This document shows positions 54,265 to 62,796 of a DNA stretch of 64,000 bases, in pieces. Every line of letters begins with the position of its first letter. Position 1 is the first letter of the stretch. The notes below the pieces were generated by a model. That model was not told the DNA's origin. It did no database searches and saw only the letters and a program-made list of their open reading frames with translations. Both the position numbers and the translations under genes were made by a program. This stretch comes from Allobosea sp. Tri-44 (GTDB lineage Bacteria; Pseudomonadota; Alphaproteobacteria; Rhizobiales; Beijerinckiaceae). Location: NCBI RefSeq assembly GCF_004123845.1, contig NZ_NBDP01000064.1:146524-210523 (forward strand). The letters run 5' to 3'.

Positions 54265-55287
54265 TCAGCGGCCCTTGCCGGACATCCGGCTGAGCGTCCA
54301 GAGCGCACGGGCGGCGATGGGTTTCGCCATGTCGCCGTCGCGGCGCACGGCGAGGATTGCCGTGCCCAGGATGGGTACGGCGTCGCGCAATCGGGCCGCC
54401 GGCCAGGCACTGAGCGCTGCTTCCGCGGTCGCTAGGCGCGGATAGGGCATCCGCATGGCGCCGACCGCTTCGCGCGCTGGCTTGCCGTTCTCAATAGCCA
54501 GTTTCGCCTTCAGCAAAGCCAGCGCATGGCGCAGCACCGCGCCGAGCAGCACGCCCTGGTCGAGCCCCTCGCCAGCAAGCTTGGCGAGCGCCAGATCGAG
54601 GCTAGGCAGGCGGCCGGCGAAAACGGCATCGACCACGCCGGCCTGTTCGCGCTGAGCGGTATCGCCGACGACGGCTTCGACATGATCGGCCGTCAAGGCC
54701 GGGTCATTGCCGGCATAGACAATCAGCTTGTCGATCTCCTGTCGGGAGGTCTGGCGATCGCCGCCGAGCAGGCTGATCAAAAGATCGCGGGTGCTTCGAT
54801 CAATGCTTTTGCCGGCAGCTCGCGCCATCTCGTCGACGATCGTGCCTAGGTCGCGGGCTGCATCGCCATAACAGGGTACGGCAAGCGCGGATTTCGCGCG
54901 TTCGCAGGCGGTCCGCAGCGGATTGCTCTTCTGCAGGTCGCCCGCTTCGATGACGACAATCGCATCCTGCGATGGCGTCGCCAGCAATGGTTCTATCGCG
55001 GCTACCAGCGGCCGCGAGGTCGGCGAGACGCGGATTGCGCGGCGCCCGCCGAACAGGCCGATCGTGTTGGCTTCATCGACGAGCTTCAGCGGATCGGAGG
55101 CGACGGCGTCGCCGTCCATGCGGATCAGCTGGAAGGCGTCCTGCGGGTCGTCGACGCTGCTGCGGGCCAGCGCCGCGGCTCGTTCGGAGATCAGCCCGGC
55201 ATCGGGACCATAGAAGAGGAACAGGCGCCAGGACGGGTCCGGACGCGCAAGCGCGCGGTCGGCCTCATGCGCCTTAACCATCGCCAT
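54265..55287 (-). CDS. holA: DNA polymerase III delta subunit
   Basis: The 340-residue clamp-loader wrench subunit has RLFLFYGPDAGLISERAAALA at the N-terminus (in pieces), a middle domain with LGGDRQTSRQEIDKLIVYAG and the C-terminal collar domain. It opens the sliding clamp during replication. It lies downstream of leuS-lptE on the same strand, 11 bp after lptE. Confidence 0.94.
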   Translation of the reverse strand: MAMVKAHEADRALARPDPSWRLFLFYGPDAGLISERAAALARSSVDDPQDAFQLIRMDGDAVASDPLKLVDEANTIGLFGGRRAIRVSPTSRPLVAAIEPLLATPSQDAIVVIEAGDLQKSNPLRTACERAKSALAVPCYGDAARDLGTIVDEMARAAGKSIDRSTRDLLISLLGGDRQTSRQEIDKLIVYAGNDPALTADHVEAVVGDTAQREQAGVVDAVFAGRLPSLDLALAKLAGEGLDQGVLLGAVLRHALALLKAKLAIENGKPAREAVGAMRMPYPRLATAEAALSAWPAARLRDAVPILGTAILAVRRDGDMAKPIAARALWTLSRMSGKGR

Positions 55288-55298
55288 CGAAAGCGGCC

Positions 55299-55844
55299 TC
55301 AGCCGCTGACGAGCGCGGCAGCGACGCGAGCCTTGATCAATTGAGCCAGGTTCTTCGCAGCACGAACTTGCGCATCGCGCGCGGCGCGCAGCGAGGCGAA
55401 ACGCTGCTGCGAGCGCTCATAGGGCGCCCGGACAACGCTTTGGCCCGAAGCCACCACTTCGGTCGAGCCGGCGCGGACCAATTGCCAGTCGGCGGTGGCA
55501 ACCAGAACAGCGGAGTCGGCGCGGCCATTGGCGTAGTCGACGGTGATGACCTCTAGCGTTTCGCTCGTGGTCGCGGTCAGCTTCAGAATCTTCTGCCGGT
55601 CGGGCGCGCCGCCGCCGTCGAATTCGAAGACGAGCTCGTTGCGCAGATAATGGCCGACCAGCCCCTTGATCTCCGGCACCTCGATGCCGAGCATCGCATT
55701 GCGGACGTTGCCGCCGACCTTGCTGACCGTGCCTTCGCCATAAAGCGGCTGAAAGCAGCCGCCGGCGAGCGCGGCAAGGGCGAGCACGGCCGCGAGTGCC
55801 AGTGGACGGCGGCGCGTCATGGCTCCGGTCTCAGACGACAACAT
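55299..55844 (-). CDS. lptE: LPS-assembly lipoprotein LptE
   Basis: The 181-residue outer-membrane lipoprotein is the plug of the LptD translocon. The N-terminus has a basic region, a hydrophobic stretch and the lipobox LAGGC with Cys30 (22 residues from an internal Met). The ATG at 55844 is chosen because GGGGAGG lies 7 nt upstream, despite a 14-bp overlap with leuS. Mature part: FQPLYGEG and YLRNELVFEFDGGG, typical of alphaproteobacterial LptE. leuS-lptE-holA is a common cluster. Confidence 0.92.
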   Translation of the reverse strand: MLSSETGAMTRRRPLALAAVLALAALAGGCFQPLYGEGTVSKVGGNVRNAMLGIEVPEIKGLVGHYLRNELVFEFDGGGAPDRQKILKLTATTSETLEVITVDYANGRADSAVLVATADWQLVRAGSTEVVASGQSVVRAPYERSQQRFASLRAARDAQVRAAKNLAQLIKARVAAALVSG

Positions 55845-58455
55845 TTACGATCCTCCCCGGCACCACGATCACCTTGCGGATCGGCCGGTTCTCGAGAGCC
55901 TTGGCGACTGCCTCGGAGGCGCGCACGATCGCCTCGACCGCCACCGTATCGGCATCGGCGGGCACCGTCACCTCTGCCCGCTTCTTACCGTTGACCTGTA
56001 CCGGCAGCACCTTGCTGTCATCCTGTAACAAATCCGTTTCCGTTTCGGCCCAGGCGGCTTCGCCAGCGAGGCCCGGCAGGCCGAGAGCCTGCCAGCATTC
56101 CTCGGCCAGATGCGGCATCATCGGGGCGACAAGCTGCGTGGCGATCATGGCGGATTCATGCAGTGCGAAGGCGATATCGGCGGGGACATCGGCCGACTCG
56201 GCCGCAGCGTCGAGGGCTTTGCCGATGGCGTTGGTCAGCGTGTAGACATGCGCGACGCAACGGTTGAAGGCGAGCCGCTCGATATCGGCGCCGACGGCAT
56301 GAAGGGCGCGATGGCTCGCCTTGCGCAAGGCGAGCGCGGCTTCGGAGAAGCTCGTCGGCTTGGCGGGCGCCCCACCCACACGCTCGCCGATCTCGGCGAC
56401 GAGGCGCCAGAGCCGCTGCACGAAGCGGGCTGCGCCCTGCACGCCTTCATCACTCCAGATCACGTCGCGATCGGGCGGCGAATCGGAAAGCATGAACCAG
56501 CGAGCGGTGTCGGCGCCGTAGGAGGCGATGATGTCGTCGGGGTCGACGACATTCTTCTTGGACTTCGACATTTTCTCGATCGAGCCGATCTCGATCGGGG
56601 CTCCGGTGTCGACGTCGAAGCCGCGGCGCTCGTTGCCGGCCGTCTCGATCCGGACATTGCCGGGCTCGACCCAGGAGCCGTCCTCAGCCCGATAGGTTTC
56701 GTGGACGACCATGCCTTGCGTGAACATGCCGTCGAAAGGCTCGTCCAGGCCGGCATGGCCGGTCGCCTTCATCGCCCGGGTGAAGAAGCGCGAATAGAGC
56801 AGGTGCAGGATCGCATGCTCGACGCCGCCGATATACTGGTCGATCGGCAGGAAGCGGTCGACGGCCTTGCGGTCGGTCGGGCTGTCCGTGCGCCAGGGAT
56901 CGGTGAAGCGGGCAAAGTACCAGGACGAATCGACGAAGGTGTCCATGGTGTCGGTCTCGCGCCGCGCCTTGCTGCCGCATTGCGGGCAGGCGACGTGCTT
57001 CCAGCTCGGATGGTGGTCGAGCGGATTGCCGGGCTTGTCAAACGAGACGTCGTCGGGAAGCTTGACCGGCAGATCCTGTTCCGGCACCGGTACGACGCCG
57101 CAGCTCTCGCAATGGATGATCGGGATCGGGCAGCCCCAGTAGCGCTGACGCGAGATACCCCAGTCGCGCAGGCGGAAGTTGACCTTGCGCTGGGCGACCG
57201 GACGGTTGCCGCGGGCTTCTGCCTCCAGGCGCCTGGCGACGTCTTCTTTCGCCTCCGGAATGGTCATGCCATCGAGGAAGCGCGAATTTATCATGCGGCC
57301 ATCGTCGACATAGGCGGTGTCGGTGATGACGAAGCTCGCCGGGTCTACGCCTTCAGGGCAGACGACTGGGGTGTTGCCGAGCCCGTATTTGTTGACGAAG
57401 TCGAGGTCGCGCTGATCATGCGCCGGGCAGCCAAAGATCGCGCCGGTGCCGTATTCCATCAAAACGAAGTTCGCGACATAGACCGGCAAAGTCCATTTTG
57501 GATCAAAGGGATGGATGGCACGCAGGCCGGTGTCGAAGCCCTGTTTCTCGGCTTTGTCGATATTTTCCTGGGCGGTTCCAGTCTTCTTGCACTCGGCAAT
57601 AAAGTCCTGCAGCGCCGGATTCGTTTCGGCTGCAGCCTTGGCCAAAGGATGGTCAGGCGCGACCGCGATGAACTTCGCGCCGAACAGCGTGTCGGGGCGC
57701 GTCGTGTAAACCTCGATCTCGCTCTGACTCAGTGGATTCGATTCGATTGCGAAACGAACCAGTAGCCCTTCCGAGCGGCCGATCCAGTTCTTCTGCATCA
57801 GCCGGACCTTGTCCGGCCAGCGGGTCAGTCCATCGAGCGCGTCATTCAGCTCCTGGCCGAACGCGGTGATCTTGAAAAACCACTGGGTCAGCTCGCGGAT
57901 CTCGACCGGCGCGCCCGAGCGCCAGCCGCGGCCGTCGATGACCTGCTCGTTGGCGAGCACGGTCTCGTCGACCGGATCCCAGTTGACCTTGGCGGTCTTG
58001 CGGTCGACCAACCCGGCTTTCAGGAAATCGAGAAAGAGCTTCTGCTGGTGCTGGTAATAGCTGGCGTCACAGGTCGCCAGTTCGCGGCTCCAGTCGAGCG
58101 ACAGGCCCATGGACTGCAGCTGGCCGCGCATGGTCGCGATATTGGCATAGGTCCAGTCGCGCGGATGGACCTTGTTGGCCTTGGCGGCATTCTCGGCCGG
58201 CAGGCCGAAGGCGTCCCAGCCCATCGGGTGCAGCACGGCAAAGCCCTTGGCGCGCTTGTAGCGCGCGACCACATCGCCCATCGCGTAGTTGCGAACGTGA
58301 CCCATATGGATGCGCCCCGACGGATAGGGGAACATTTCGAGCACGTAATAGCTCGGCCGCGGGTCGTCGTTGCGGGTCTCGAAGAGCTTGCGCTCATCCC
58401 AGACCTTGCGCCATTTCGGCTCGGCTTCCTTCGGATTATAGCGTTCGACGGCCAT
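55831..58455 (-). CDS. leuS: Leucyl-tRNA synthetase
   Basis: The 874-residue class Ia synthetase has the HIGH-equivalent motif MFPYPSGRIHMGHVRN, a CP1 editing domain (about 225-420), a zinc-like module with CESCGVVPVPEQDLP and CPQCGSKARRE, and KMSKSKKNVVDPD. The ATG at 58455 is set by the conserved start AVERYNPKEAEPKW. It overlaps lptE at the 3' end. Confidence 0.97.
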   Translation of the reverse strand: MAVERYNPKEAEPKWRKVWDERKLFETRNDDPRPSYYVLEMFPYPSGRIHMGHVRNYAMGDVVARYKRAKGFAVLHPMGWDAFGLPAENAAKANKVHPRDWTYANIATMRGQLQSMGLSLDWSRELATCDASYYQHQQKLFLDFLKAGLVDRKTAKVNWDPVDETVLANEQVIDGRGWRSGAPVEIRELTQWFFKITAFGQELNDALDGLTRWPDKVRLMQKNWIGRSEGLLVRFAIESNPLSQSEIEVYTTRPDTLFGAKFIAVAPDHPLAKAAAETNPALQDFIAECKKTGTAQENIDKAEKQGFDTGLRAIHPFDPKWTLPVYVANFVLMEYGTGAIFGCPAHDQRDLDFVNKYGLGNTPVVCPEGVDPASFVITDTAYVDDGRMINSRFLDGMTIPEAKEDVARRLEAEARGNRPVAQRKVNFRLRDWGISRQRYWGCPIPIIHCESCGVVPVPEQDLPVKLPDDVSFDKPGNPLDHHPSWKHVACPQCGSKARRETDTMDTFVDSSWYFARFTDPWRTDSPTDRKAVDRFLPIDQYIGGVEHAILHLLYSRFFTRAMKATGHAGLDEPFDGMFTQGMVVHETYRAEDGSWVEPGNVRIETAGNERRGFDVDTGAPIEIGSIEKMSKSKKNVVDPDDIIASYGADTARWFMLSDSPPDRDVIWSDEGVQGAARFVQRLWRLVAEIGERVGGAPAKPTSFSEAALALRKASHRALHAVGADIERLAFNRCVAHVYTLTNAIGKALDAAAESADVPADIAFALHESAMIATQLVAPMMPHLAEECWQALGLPGLAGEAAWAETETDLLQDDSKVLPVQVNGKKRAEVTVPADADTVAVEAIVRASEAVAKALENRPIRKVIVVPGRIVNVVV

Positions 58456-58570
58456 GCTGATCGTGTCGTTCTTGCGTGATCGGAGTTGCGCGGCGAGAGC
58501 CGGATGCTTTGAGATGGGTGCGCGCTGCGCGCCCATCTCAAAGCTGAATCCGTCTCTCACTCAAGAGTCA

Positions 58571-58619
58571 AAGCAGGATTCTGGCGAAAAACCGGTTCCC
58601 ACTTTTTCGCATCCTGCTT
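58571..58619. repeat. Dispersed nested palindrome, AAGCAGGAT...ATCCTGCTT type
   Basis: Outer arms AAGCAGGAT and ATCCTGCTT and inner arms GCGAAAAA and TTTTTCGC are perfect; the centre reads ACCGGTTCCCAC. This is the abundant Hyphomicrobiales intergenic palindrome (GTGGGAACCGGT type). It lies between the divergent leuS and yggS genes. Confidence 0.75.
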
Positions 58620-58695
58620 AGGACACGAAGCAGCGCGCCGGGTCAACGTTCAGAGCGGCTTGGGCGCCGTGCGTGGCGGATGAAAGGCGACGGCG

Positions 58696-59361
58696 ATGCA
58701 GGATGTTGCGGCAAGACTGCAGGAGACGCGGGCGGCGATCGCCCGGGCTGCGCGCGATTTCGGCCGCAAGCCCGAGGCCGTGACGCTGGTCGCGGTCTCC
58801 AAGACCAAGCCGGCGGAGGCGATCCTGCCGGCACTGGAGGCCGGGCAGGTCGATTTCGGCGAGAACTACGTCCAGGAGGCCAGCGCCAAGTGGCCGGCGC
58901 TGCGCGAGCGCTTCCCGCAAGCAACGCTGCACATGATCGGACCGCTGCAGTCCAACAAGGCGCGCGATGCGGTCGCGCTCTTCGACGTGATCCATTCACT
59001 CGACCGCGAGAGCCTCGCCAAGGAACTGGCGCGCGAGATCGAGCGCGCCGGCAAGGCACCGCGGCTGATCGTGCAGGTCAATACCGGCGCCGAGCCGCAG
59101 AAGGGCGGCGTTCTGCCCGGCGAGATCGACGCCTTCCTCGAGCTGTGCCGAACCCGCTATGGGCTCACGATCGCTGGGCTGATGTGCATTCCCCCGGCTG
59201 AGGATCAGCCCTCGCCGCATTTCGGCCTGCTCGCCAAGATCGCCAGGCGTAACGGCCTGGCGATCCTGTCGATGGGGATGAGCGCCGACTACGAGGCAGC
59301 GATCCAGCTCGGCGCCACCCATGTCCGGGTTGGCAGCGCGATTTTTGGCGCGCGCGGCTGA
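58696..59361 (+). CDS. YggS family pyridoxal phosphate homeostasis protein
   Basis: The 221-residue alanine-racemase-fold protein binds PLP through the Lys of LVAVSKTKPAEAI (about residue 36). Further motifs: FGENYVQEASAKW, HMIGPLQSNKARDAV and SMGMSADYEAAIQLGATHVRVGSAIFG in pieces. It controls cellular PLP levels without known catalysis. Confidence 0.95.
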   Translation: MQDVAARLQETRAAIARAARDFGRKPEAVTLVAVSKTKPAEAILPALEAGQVDFGENYVQEASAKWPALRERFPQATLHMIGPLQSNKARDAVALFDVIHSLDRESLAKELAREIERAGKAPRLIVQVNTGAEPQKGGVLPGEIDAFLELCRTRYGLTIAGLMCIPPAEDQPSPHFGLLAKIARRNGLAILSMGMSADYEAAIQLGATHVRVGSAIFGARG

Positions 59362-59382
59362 CACCGCATAGACGCCGATAAT

Positions 59383-59760
59383 TTAGATCGGCTGGCCGAC
59401 GTCGATGCGATTGCCGTCAGGGTCCTCGAAGACGAAAGCGCGCAGACCGTAATCCTGGTCGCGCAGACCCTTTACGATGCGCAGCCCGTGACCGCGGCAG
59501 AGCTCGTGAAAGGCATCGGCGTTCTCGACCATCATATGGGCGATGTTGAAGGGCGCGGCCTCATGATCCTTCTGCAGGGTCAGATGGATTTCGGCCCTGC
59601 CCTTCTTGAGGATCATGAAGCCGACCGGCTGGCCGTTCTCGAAGGTCTTGGTGAAGCCGAGCACGCCGACATAGAAGGCGTAGGCGCGGTCCATGTCGCT
59701 GACGGGGAACATCGCGGCGACACGGCCGAAGCCGATCTCGGTCGAGGGTGAATCAGTCAT
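59383..59760 (-). CDS. VOC superfamily / bleomycin-resistance-type protein
   Basis: The 125-residue protein has one vicinal-oxygen-chelate module pair: VAAMFPVSDMDRAYAFYVGVLGF, IHLTLQKDHEAAPFNIAHM and FVFEDPDGNRIDVGQP. Members either bind bleomycin-like drugs or catalyse metal-dependent reactions; there is no evidence to choose. The gene stands alone, convergent to the YggS gene. Confidence 0.88.
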   Translation of the reverse strand: MTDSPSTEIGFGRVAAMFPVSDMDRAYAFYVGVLGFTKTFENGQPVGFMILKKGRAEIHLTLQKDHEAAPFNIAHMMVENADAFHELCRGHGLRIVKGLRDQDYGLRAFVFEDPDGNRIDVGQPI

Positions 59761-59889
59761 GGCACAGTCTCATGCTGGAAGCCGACCTCGCTGAACGGGA
59801 CGGTGCCCGTGCAATCTGGCGCTCCTGAAATCGATCGATGAGACGGTGCTCGAAGCCAGTATCCTCGGTCCGCGCCAGCTTGCAAGCGG

Positions 59890-60444
59890 TTAGCGCACCA
59901 CGATGGCGCAGCGCCGCGCCAGCCGCGGCAGCACCTTGCCGAAGATGTCGCCGGTCACGGCGACGCAGCCGGCCGTCGGCGTGAAGCCCGGCCGGGCGAG
60001 ATGCCAGAAGATGGCGCTGCCACGGCCGCGCTGGACCGGAGCATCGTTCCAGCCGAGCTCGACGATGACATCGTAGAGATTGTCGGCGCGAGCGAGCCGC
60101 TCCTCGGCCTCTCCGGGCGGCCGGTCGATCAGGCGGTTGTAGCGCCGGTCCTTCGTATCGTCGCACCAGGCGTCGCGCGGCGTGATGGCGCGGACCGGCA
60201 GCAGACTTGACGGCCGTGGCAGCCTGTCGGCGCGGTAGAAGACCCGGCGCAGCGGCAACGTGGCCCGTGGCGTGCCGCCATCGCCCTCACGCTTGGCGAC
60301 GACGCCGCCGGAGCGGCCGAGCGCGCAGGGAAAGGTCGCGGAGCCGGCGATCAGGAAACCCTGGCGGCGATCGCGCACCGAGCGCACCACCACGATCCGG
60401 GTCAATCGCTTGCCGCCTGCGGCGCCATCATCACGTCTTTTCAC
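59890..60444 (-). CDS. L,D-transpeptidase family protein (YkuD domain)
   Basis: The 184-residue protein carries the YkuD active-site signature HLARPGFTPTAGCVAV with the catalytic Cys near residue 160 and the conserved His before it. It lacks an obvious signal peptide from this start (RLTRIVVVRSVRDRRQGFL), which is common in the small alphaproteobacterial subfamily. Such enzymes form 3-3 peptidoglycan links or act on related substrates; precise role unclear. The 129 bp downstream to the VOC gene hold nothing that I recognise. Confidence 0.88.
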   Translation of the reverse strand: MKRRDDGAAGGKRLTRIVVVRSVRDRRQGFLIAGSATFPCALGRSGGVVAKREGDGGTPRATLPLRRVFYRADRLPRPSSLLPVRAITPRDAWCDDTKDRRYNRLIDRPPGEAEERLARADNLYDVIVELGWNDAPVQRGRGSAIFWHLARPGFTPTAGCVAVTGDIFGKVLPRLARRCAIVVR

Positions 60445-60553
60445 AGGACATCCATCTTGCGTGATCTACGGCCCGTTTGGCGCCATCCAGCGTGCTTTCC
60501 GTTTGACCGGTGCGAGCCGGGCAGTCAGAATCTGCGCTGAACTCAATATGTTG

Positions 60554-60603
60554 GAGCATGGGCCCGCCCGTAAAGGTGGCTCCCACTTCTCCCGAACATG
60601 CTC
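60554..60603. repeat. Dispersed palindrome, GAGCATG...CATGCTC type
   Basis: Outer 7-bp arms GAGCATG and CATGCTC enclose GGCTCCCACTTCTCCCG, resembling the repeat at 58571-58619. It sits 38 bp upstream of the response-regulator start. Confidence 0.65.
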
Positions 60604-60640
60604 TAATGTCGCGCGAACGCAGAACGGGCTGAATCGCTCC

Positions 60641-61327
60641 ATGTCGGCTACCCATCATATCCTGCTCGTCGACGACGACCAGACCTTGCGCGATGCGCTC
60701 GCCGAGCAGCTCGCTCTCTATGACGAATTCAAGGTGTCGTCGTCGCCGACAGCGACGGCGAGCCTGAAGGCGGTGCAGGCCGAGCGTATCGATCTCGTCG
60801 TCATGGATGTCGGCCTGCCCGACATGGACGGCCGCGAGGCCGTGAAGCTGATGCGCAAGAACGGCTTCAAGGGGCCGGTGGTAATGCTGACCGGGCAGGG
60901 CTCGGATGCCGACACCGTTCTCGGGCTGGAAGCCGGCGCCAACGACTATGTGGTGAAGCCGTTCAAGTTCGCGGTGCTGCTGGCGCGTATCCGTGCGCAC
61001 TTAAGGCAATACGAGGCGAGCGAGGATGCCATTTTTCAGGTTGGGCCGTATACATTTCACCCCGGTTCCAAGCTCCTCGTCAGTGCCAAGGGCTCGAAGA
61101 CCAAGCTGACGGAGAAGGAGACAGCGATCCTGCGCTTCCTTTATCGCGCCGGTCGCAAGCCGATCGCGCGCGAGACGCTGCTGCAGGAGGTCTGGGGCTA
61201 TAACTCCCAGGTCACGACGCACACGCTCGAGACCCACATCTACCGCCTGCGCCAGAAGATCGAGCCGGACCCCGCCAATGCACGGCTGCTCGTCACCGAT
61301 GCCGGCGGCTACCGGCTGAATCCGTAG
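60641..61327 (+). CDS. OmpR-family response regulator (CenR/OtpR-like)
   Basis: The 228-residue regulator has a receiver domain with phospho-acceptor Asp56 (VVMDVGLPDMDG), acidic pocket LLVDDDQTL and the Lys of YVVKPFK, and a C-terminal winged helix (about 135-225; LTEKETAILRFLYRAGRKPIARETLLQEVWGY in pieces). It resembles alphaproteobacterial CenR/OtpR, which controls envelope genes. No kinase gene is adjacent. A cyclic-nucleotide-binding protein gene follows after 5 bp, as beside Brucella otpR. The start at 60641 fits homology. Confidence 0.92.
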   Translation: MSATHHILLVDDDQTLRDALAEQLALYDEFKVSSSPTATASLKAVQAERIDLVVMDVGLPDMDGREAVKLMRKNGFKGPVVMLTGQGSDADTVLGLEAGANDYVVKPFKFAVLLARIRAHLRQYEASEDAIFQVGPYTFHPGSKLLVSAKGSKTKLTEKETAILRFLYRAGRKPIARETLLQEVWGYNSQVTTHTLETHIYRLRQKIEPDPANARLLVTDAGGYRLNP

Positions 61328-61332
61328 TCTGA

Positions 61333-61797
61333 ATGTCGCTCAACGACGACATCACCTTGCTGGCCCGTCAGCCGCTGCTGGGCCTGATGGATCGCGATGC
61401 GTTGCGTCTCGTCGCCTTCGCGGCCGAGACCCGGACCCTGCGCGCAGGCGACGTGCTGTTCCGGCGCGGCGAGGGCTCGGACGGAGCTTTTCTCGTCGTC
61501 TCCGGGACGGTGGCGCTGAAGCGCGAGGATGATGGCAGGCCGGCAGACGAGGTCGTAGGACCAGGCGCACTGATCGGCGAACTCGCGCTGTTCACGGCAC
61601 TGGAGCGGCCGGTGACGGCGATCGCGCGCGAGCCGACGCAAGTGATGCGCCTGGCGCGCAGCGTGATGCGCCGCGTCCTCGGCGAATCACCGGATTCTGC
61701 GCAGGCGATCGCAGCAGCGGTTGCCGAGCGCCTGCATGATTTCAACAGCGAGCTCGCTTCGGTCGGGGCGGCGCTCAGGGCGATCGACCTGCGCTGA
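61333..61797 (+). CDS. Cyclic nucleotide-binding domain protein
   Basis: The 154-residue protein consists of one cNMP-binding (Crp/PKA-regulatory type) domain: LRAGDVLFRRGEGSDGAFLVVSGTVAL and VGPGALIGELALFTALERPVTAIA with the phosphate-binding Arg position in ERPVTA. There is no HTH, so it is not a Crp-type transcription factor. It lies 5 bp after the response-regulator gene, in one operon, and may feed a second-messenger signal into that pathway (inference). Confidence 0.92.
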   Translation: MSLNDDITLLARQPLLGLMDRDALRLVAFAAETRTLRAGDVLFRRGEGSDGAFLVVSGTVALKREDDGRPADEVVGPGALIGELALFTALERPVTAIAREPTQVMRLARSVMRRVLGESPDSAQAIAAAVAERLHDFNSELASVGAALRAIDLR

Positions 61798-61803
61798 CGG
61801 TAG

Positions 61804-62619
61804 TCAGAGCTCCAGCTGGACCGTCACCGGAACGTGATCAGAGGGGCGTTCCCAGCCGCGGGCCTCGCTCAGGAAGGAGAGGTTGCGCAGCGTCGGCTTC
61901 AGCCCCTCCGAAAGCCAGATATGGTCGAGACGGCGGCCGCGATTCGAGGCCTGCCAGTCGGCGGCGCGGTAGCTCCACCAGCTGTAGAGTTTTTCCGGCT
62001 CGGGCCTGAGCGTGCGGGCGGCATCCGTCCAGCCGAGCTCACTGCGCAGCTTTTCCAGCGTCGAGGTCTCGATCGGGGTGTGGCTGACGACGTCGAGCAG
62101 CTGCTTATGGCTCCAGACATCGTGCTCATAGGGCGCAATGTTGAGATCGCCGACCAGAATGCTCGGCCGGCCCGCCGGATTGCGGGCGACGCCCCAGGCG
62201 CCGATGGCGTCGAGGAACTGCAGCTTGTGGGCGAATTTCGGATTGGCTTCGGGATCGGCGATGTCGCCGCCCGCCGGGATGTAGAAATTATGGATGGCGA
62301 TGCCGGCAGCCGCGCCGGCGCCCTGGTCGAGCACGACAGTCATATGGCGGGCGTCGTTGCGCTCGCACATCGCCATCGCCTCCTGCTCCGAGAAGGGCAG
62401 CTTGGAGACGATGGCGACGCCATTATAGCCCTTGTTGCCGATGAAGGCTTGGTGAACATAGCCTGCTTCGGTGAAGGCCTTGGCCGGAAACTGCTCGTCC
62501 GGCGTCTTGGTCTCCTGCAGGCAGAGGACGTCGGGCTGATGGGTCTTCAGGAAGTCGGTGACCATCCCGATGCGCAGGCGCACCGAGTTGATGTTCCAGG
62601 TGGTGACGTCGAGCTTCAC
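61804..62619 (-). CDS. xthA: Exodeoxyribonuclease III
   Basis: The 271-residue AP endonuclease/exonuclease of base excision repair has VTTWNINSVRLRI, VLCLQETKTPDEQFP, GDLNIAPYEHDVW and RLDHIWLSEGL with terminal SDHVPVTVQLEL. It starts with GTG at 62619. It is convergent to the cNMP-binding gene with 6 bp between stops. Confidence 0.95.
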   Translation of the reverse strand: MKLDVTTWNINSVRLRIGMVTDFLKTHQPDVLCLQETKTPDEQFPAKAFTEAGYVHQAFIGNKGYNGVAIVSKLPFSEQEAMAMCERNDARHMTVVLDQGAGAAAGIAIHNFYIPAGGDIADPEANPKFAHKLQFLDAIGAWGVARNPAGRPSILVGDLNIAPYEHDVWSHKQLLDVVSHTPIETSTLEKLRSELGWTDAARTLRPEPEKLYSWWSYRAADWQASNRGRRLDHIWLSEGLKPTLRNLSFLSEARGWERPSDHVPVTVQLEL

Positions 62620-62695
62620 GGGGGAATTCCGGCCGGGAGGGAGCCGGAAACTGGGTCGTCAGGCTGTGAAAAGCAAGCGCTGCTGTGCCGGTGTC

Positions 62696-62783
62696 GTCAT
62701 TGCGAGGAGCGAAAGCGACGAAGCAGTCCAAGAGAGTCTAGAGCGCTGCCGCTCCTGGATTGCTTCGCTACGCTCGCAATGAC
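62696..62783. repeat. Dispersed REP-like palindrome, GTCATTGCGAG...CTCGCAATGAC type
   Basis: Outer arms GTCATTGCGAG (62696-62706) and CTCGCAATGAC (62773-62783) continue inward as GCGACGAAGCAGTCCA and TGGATTGCTTCGC. This is a common intergenic repeat of alphaproteobacteria. It fills the gap between xthA and lolA. Confidence 0.8.
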
Positions 62784-62796
62784 GTCATGATGCCGT

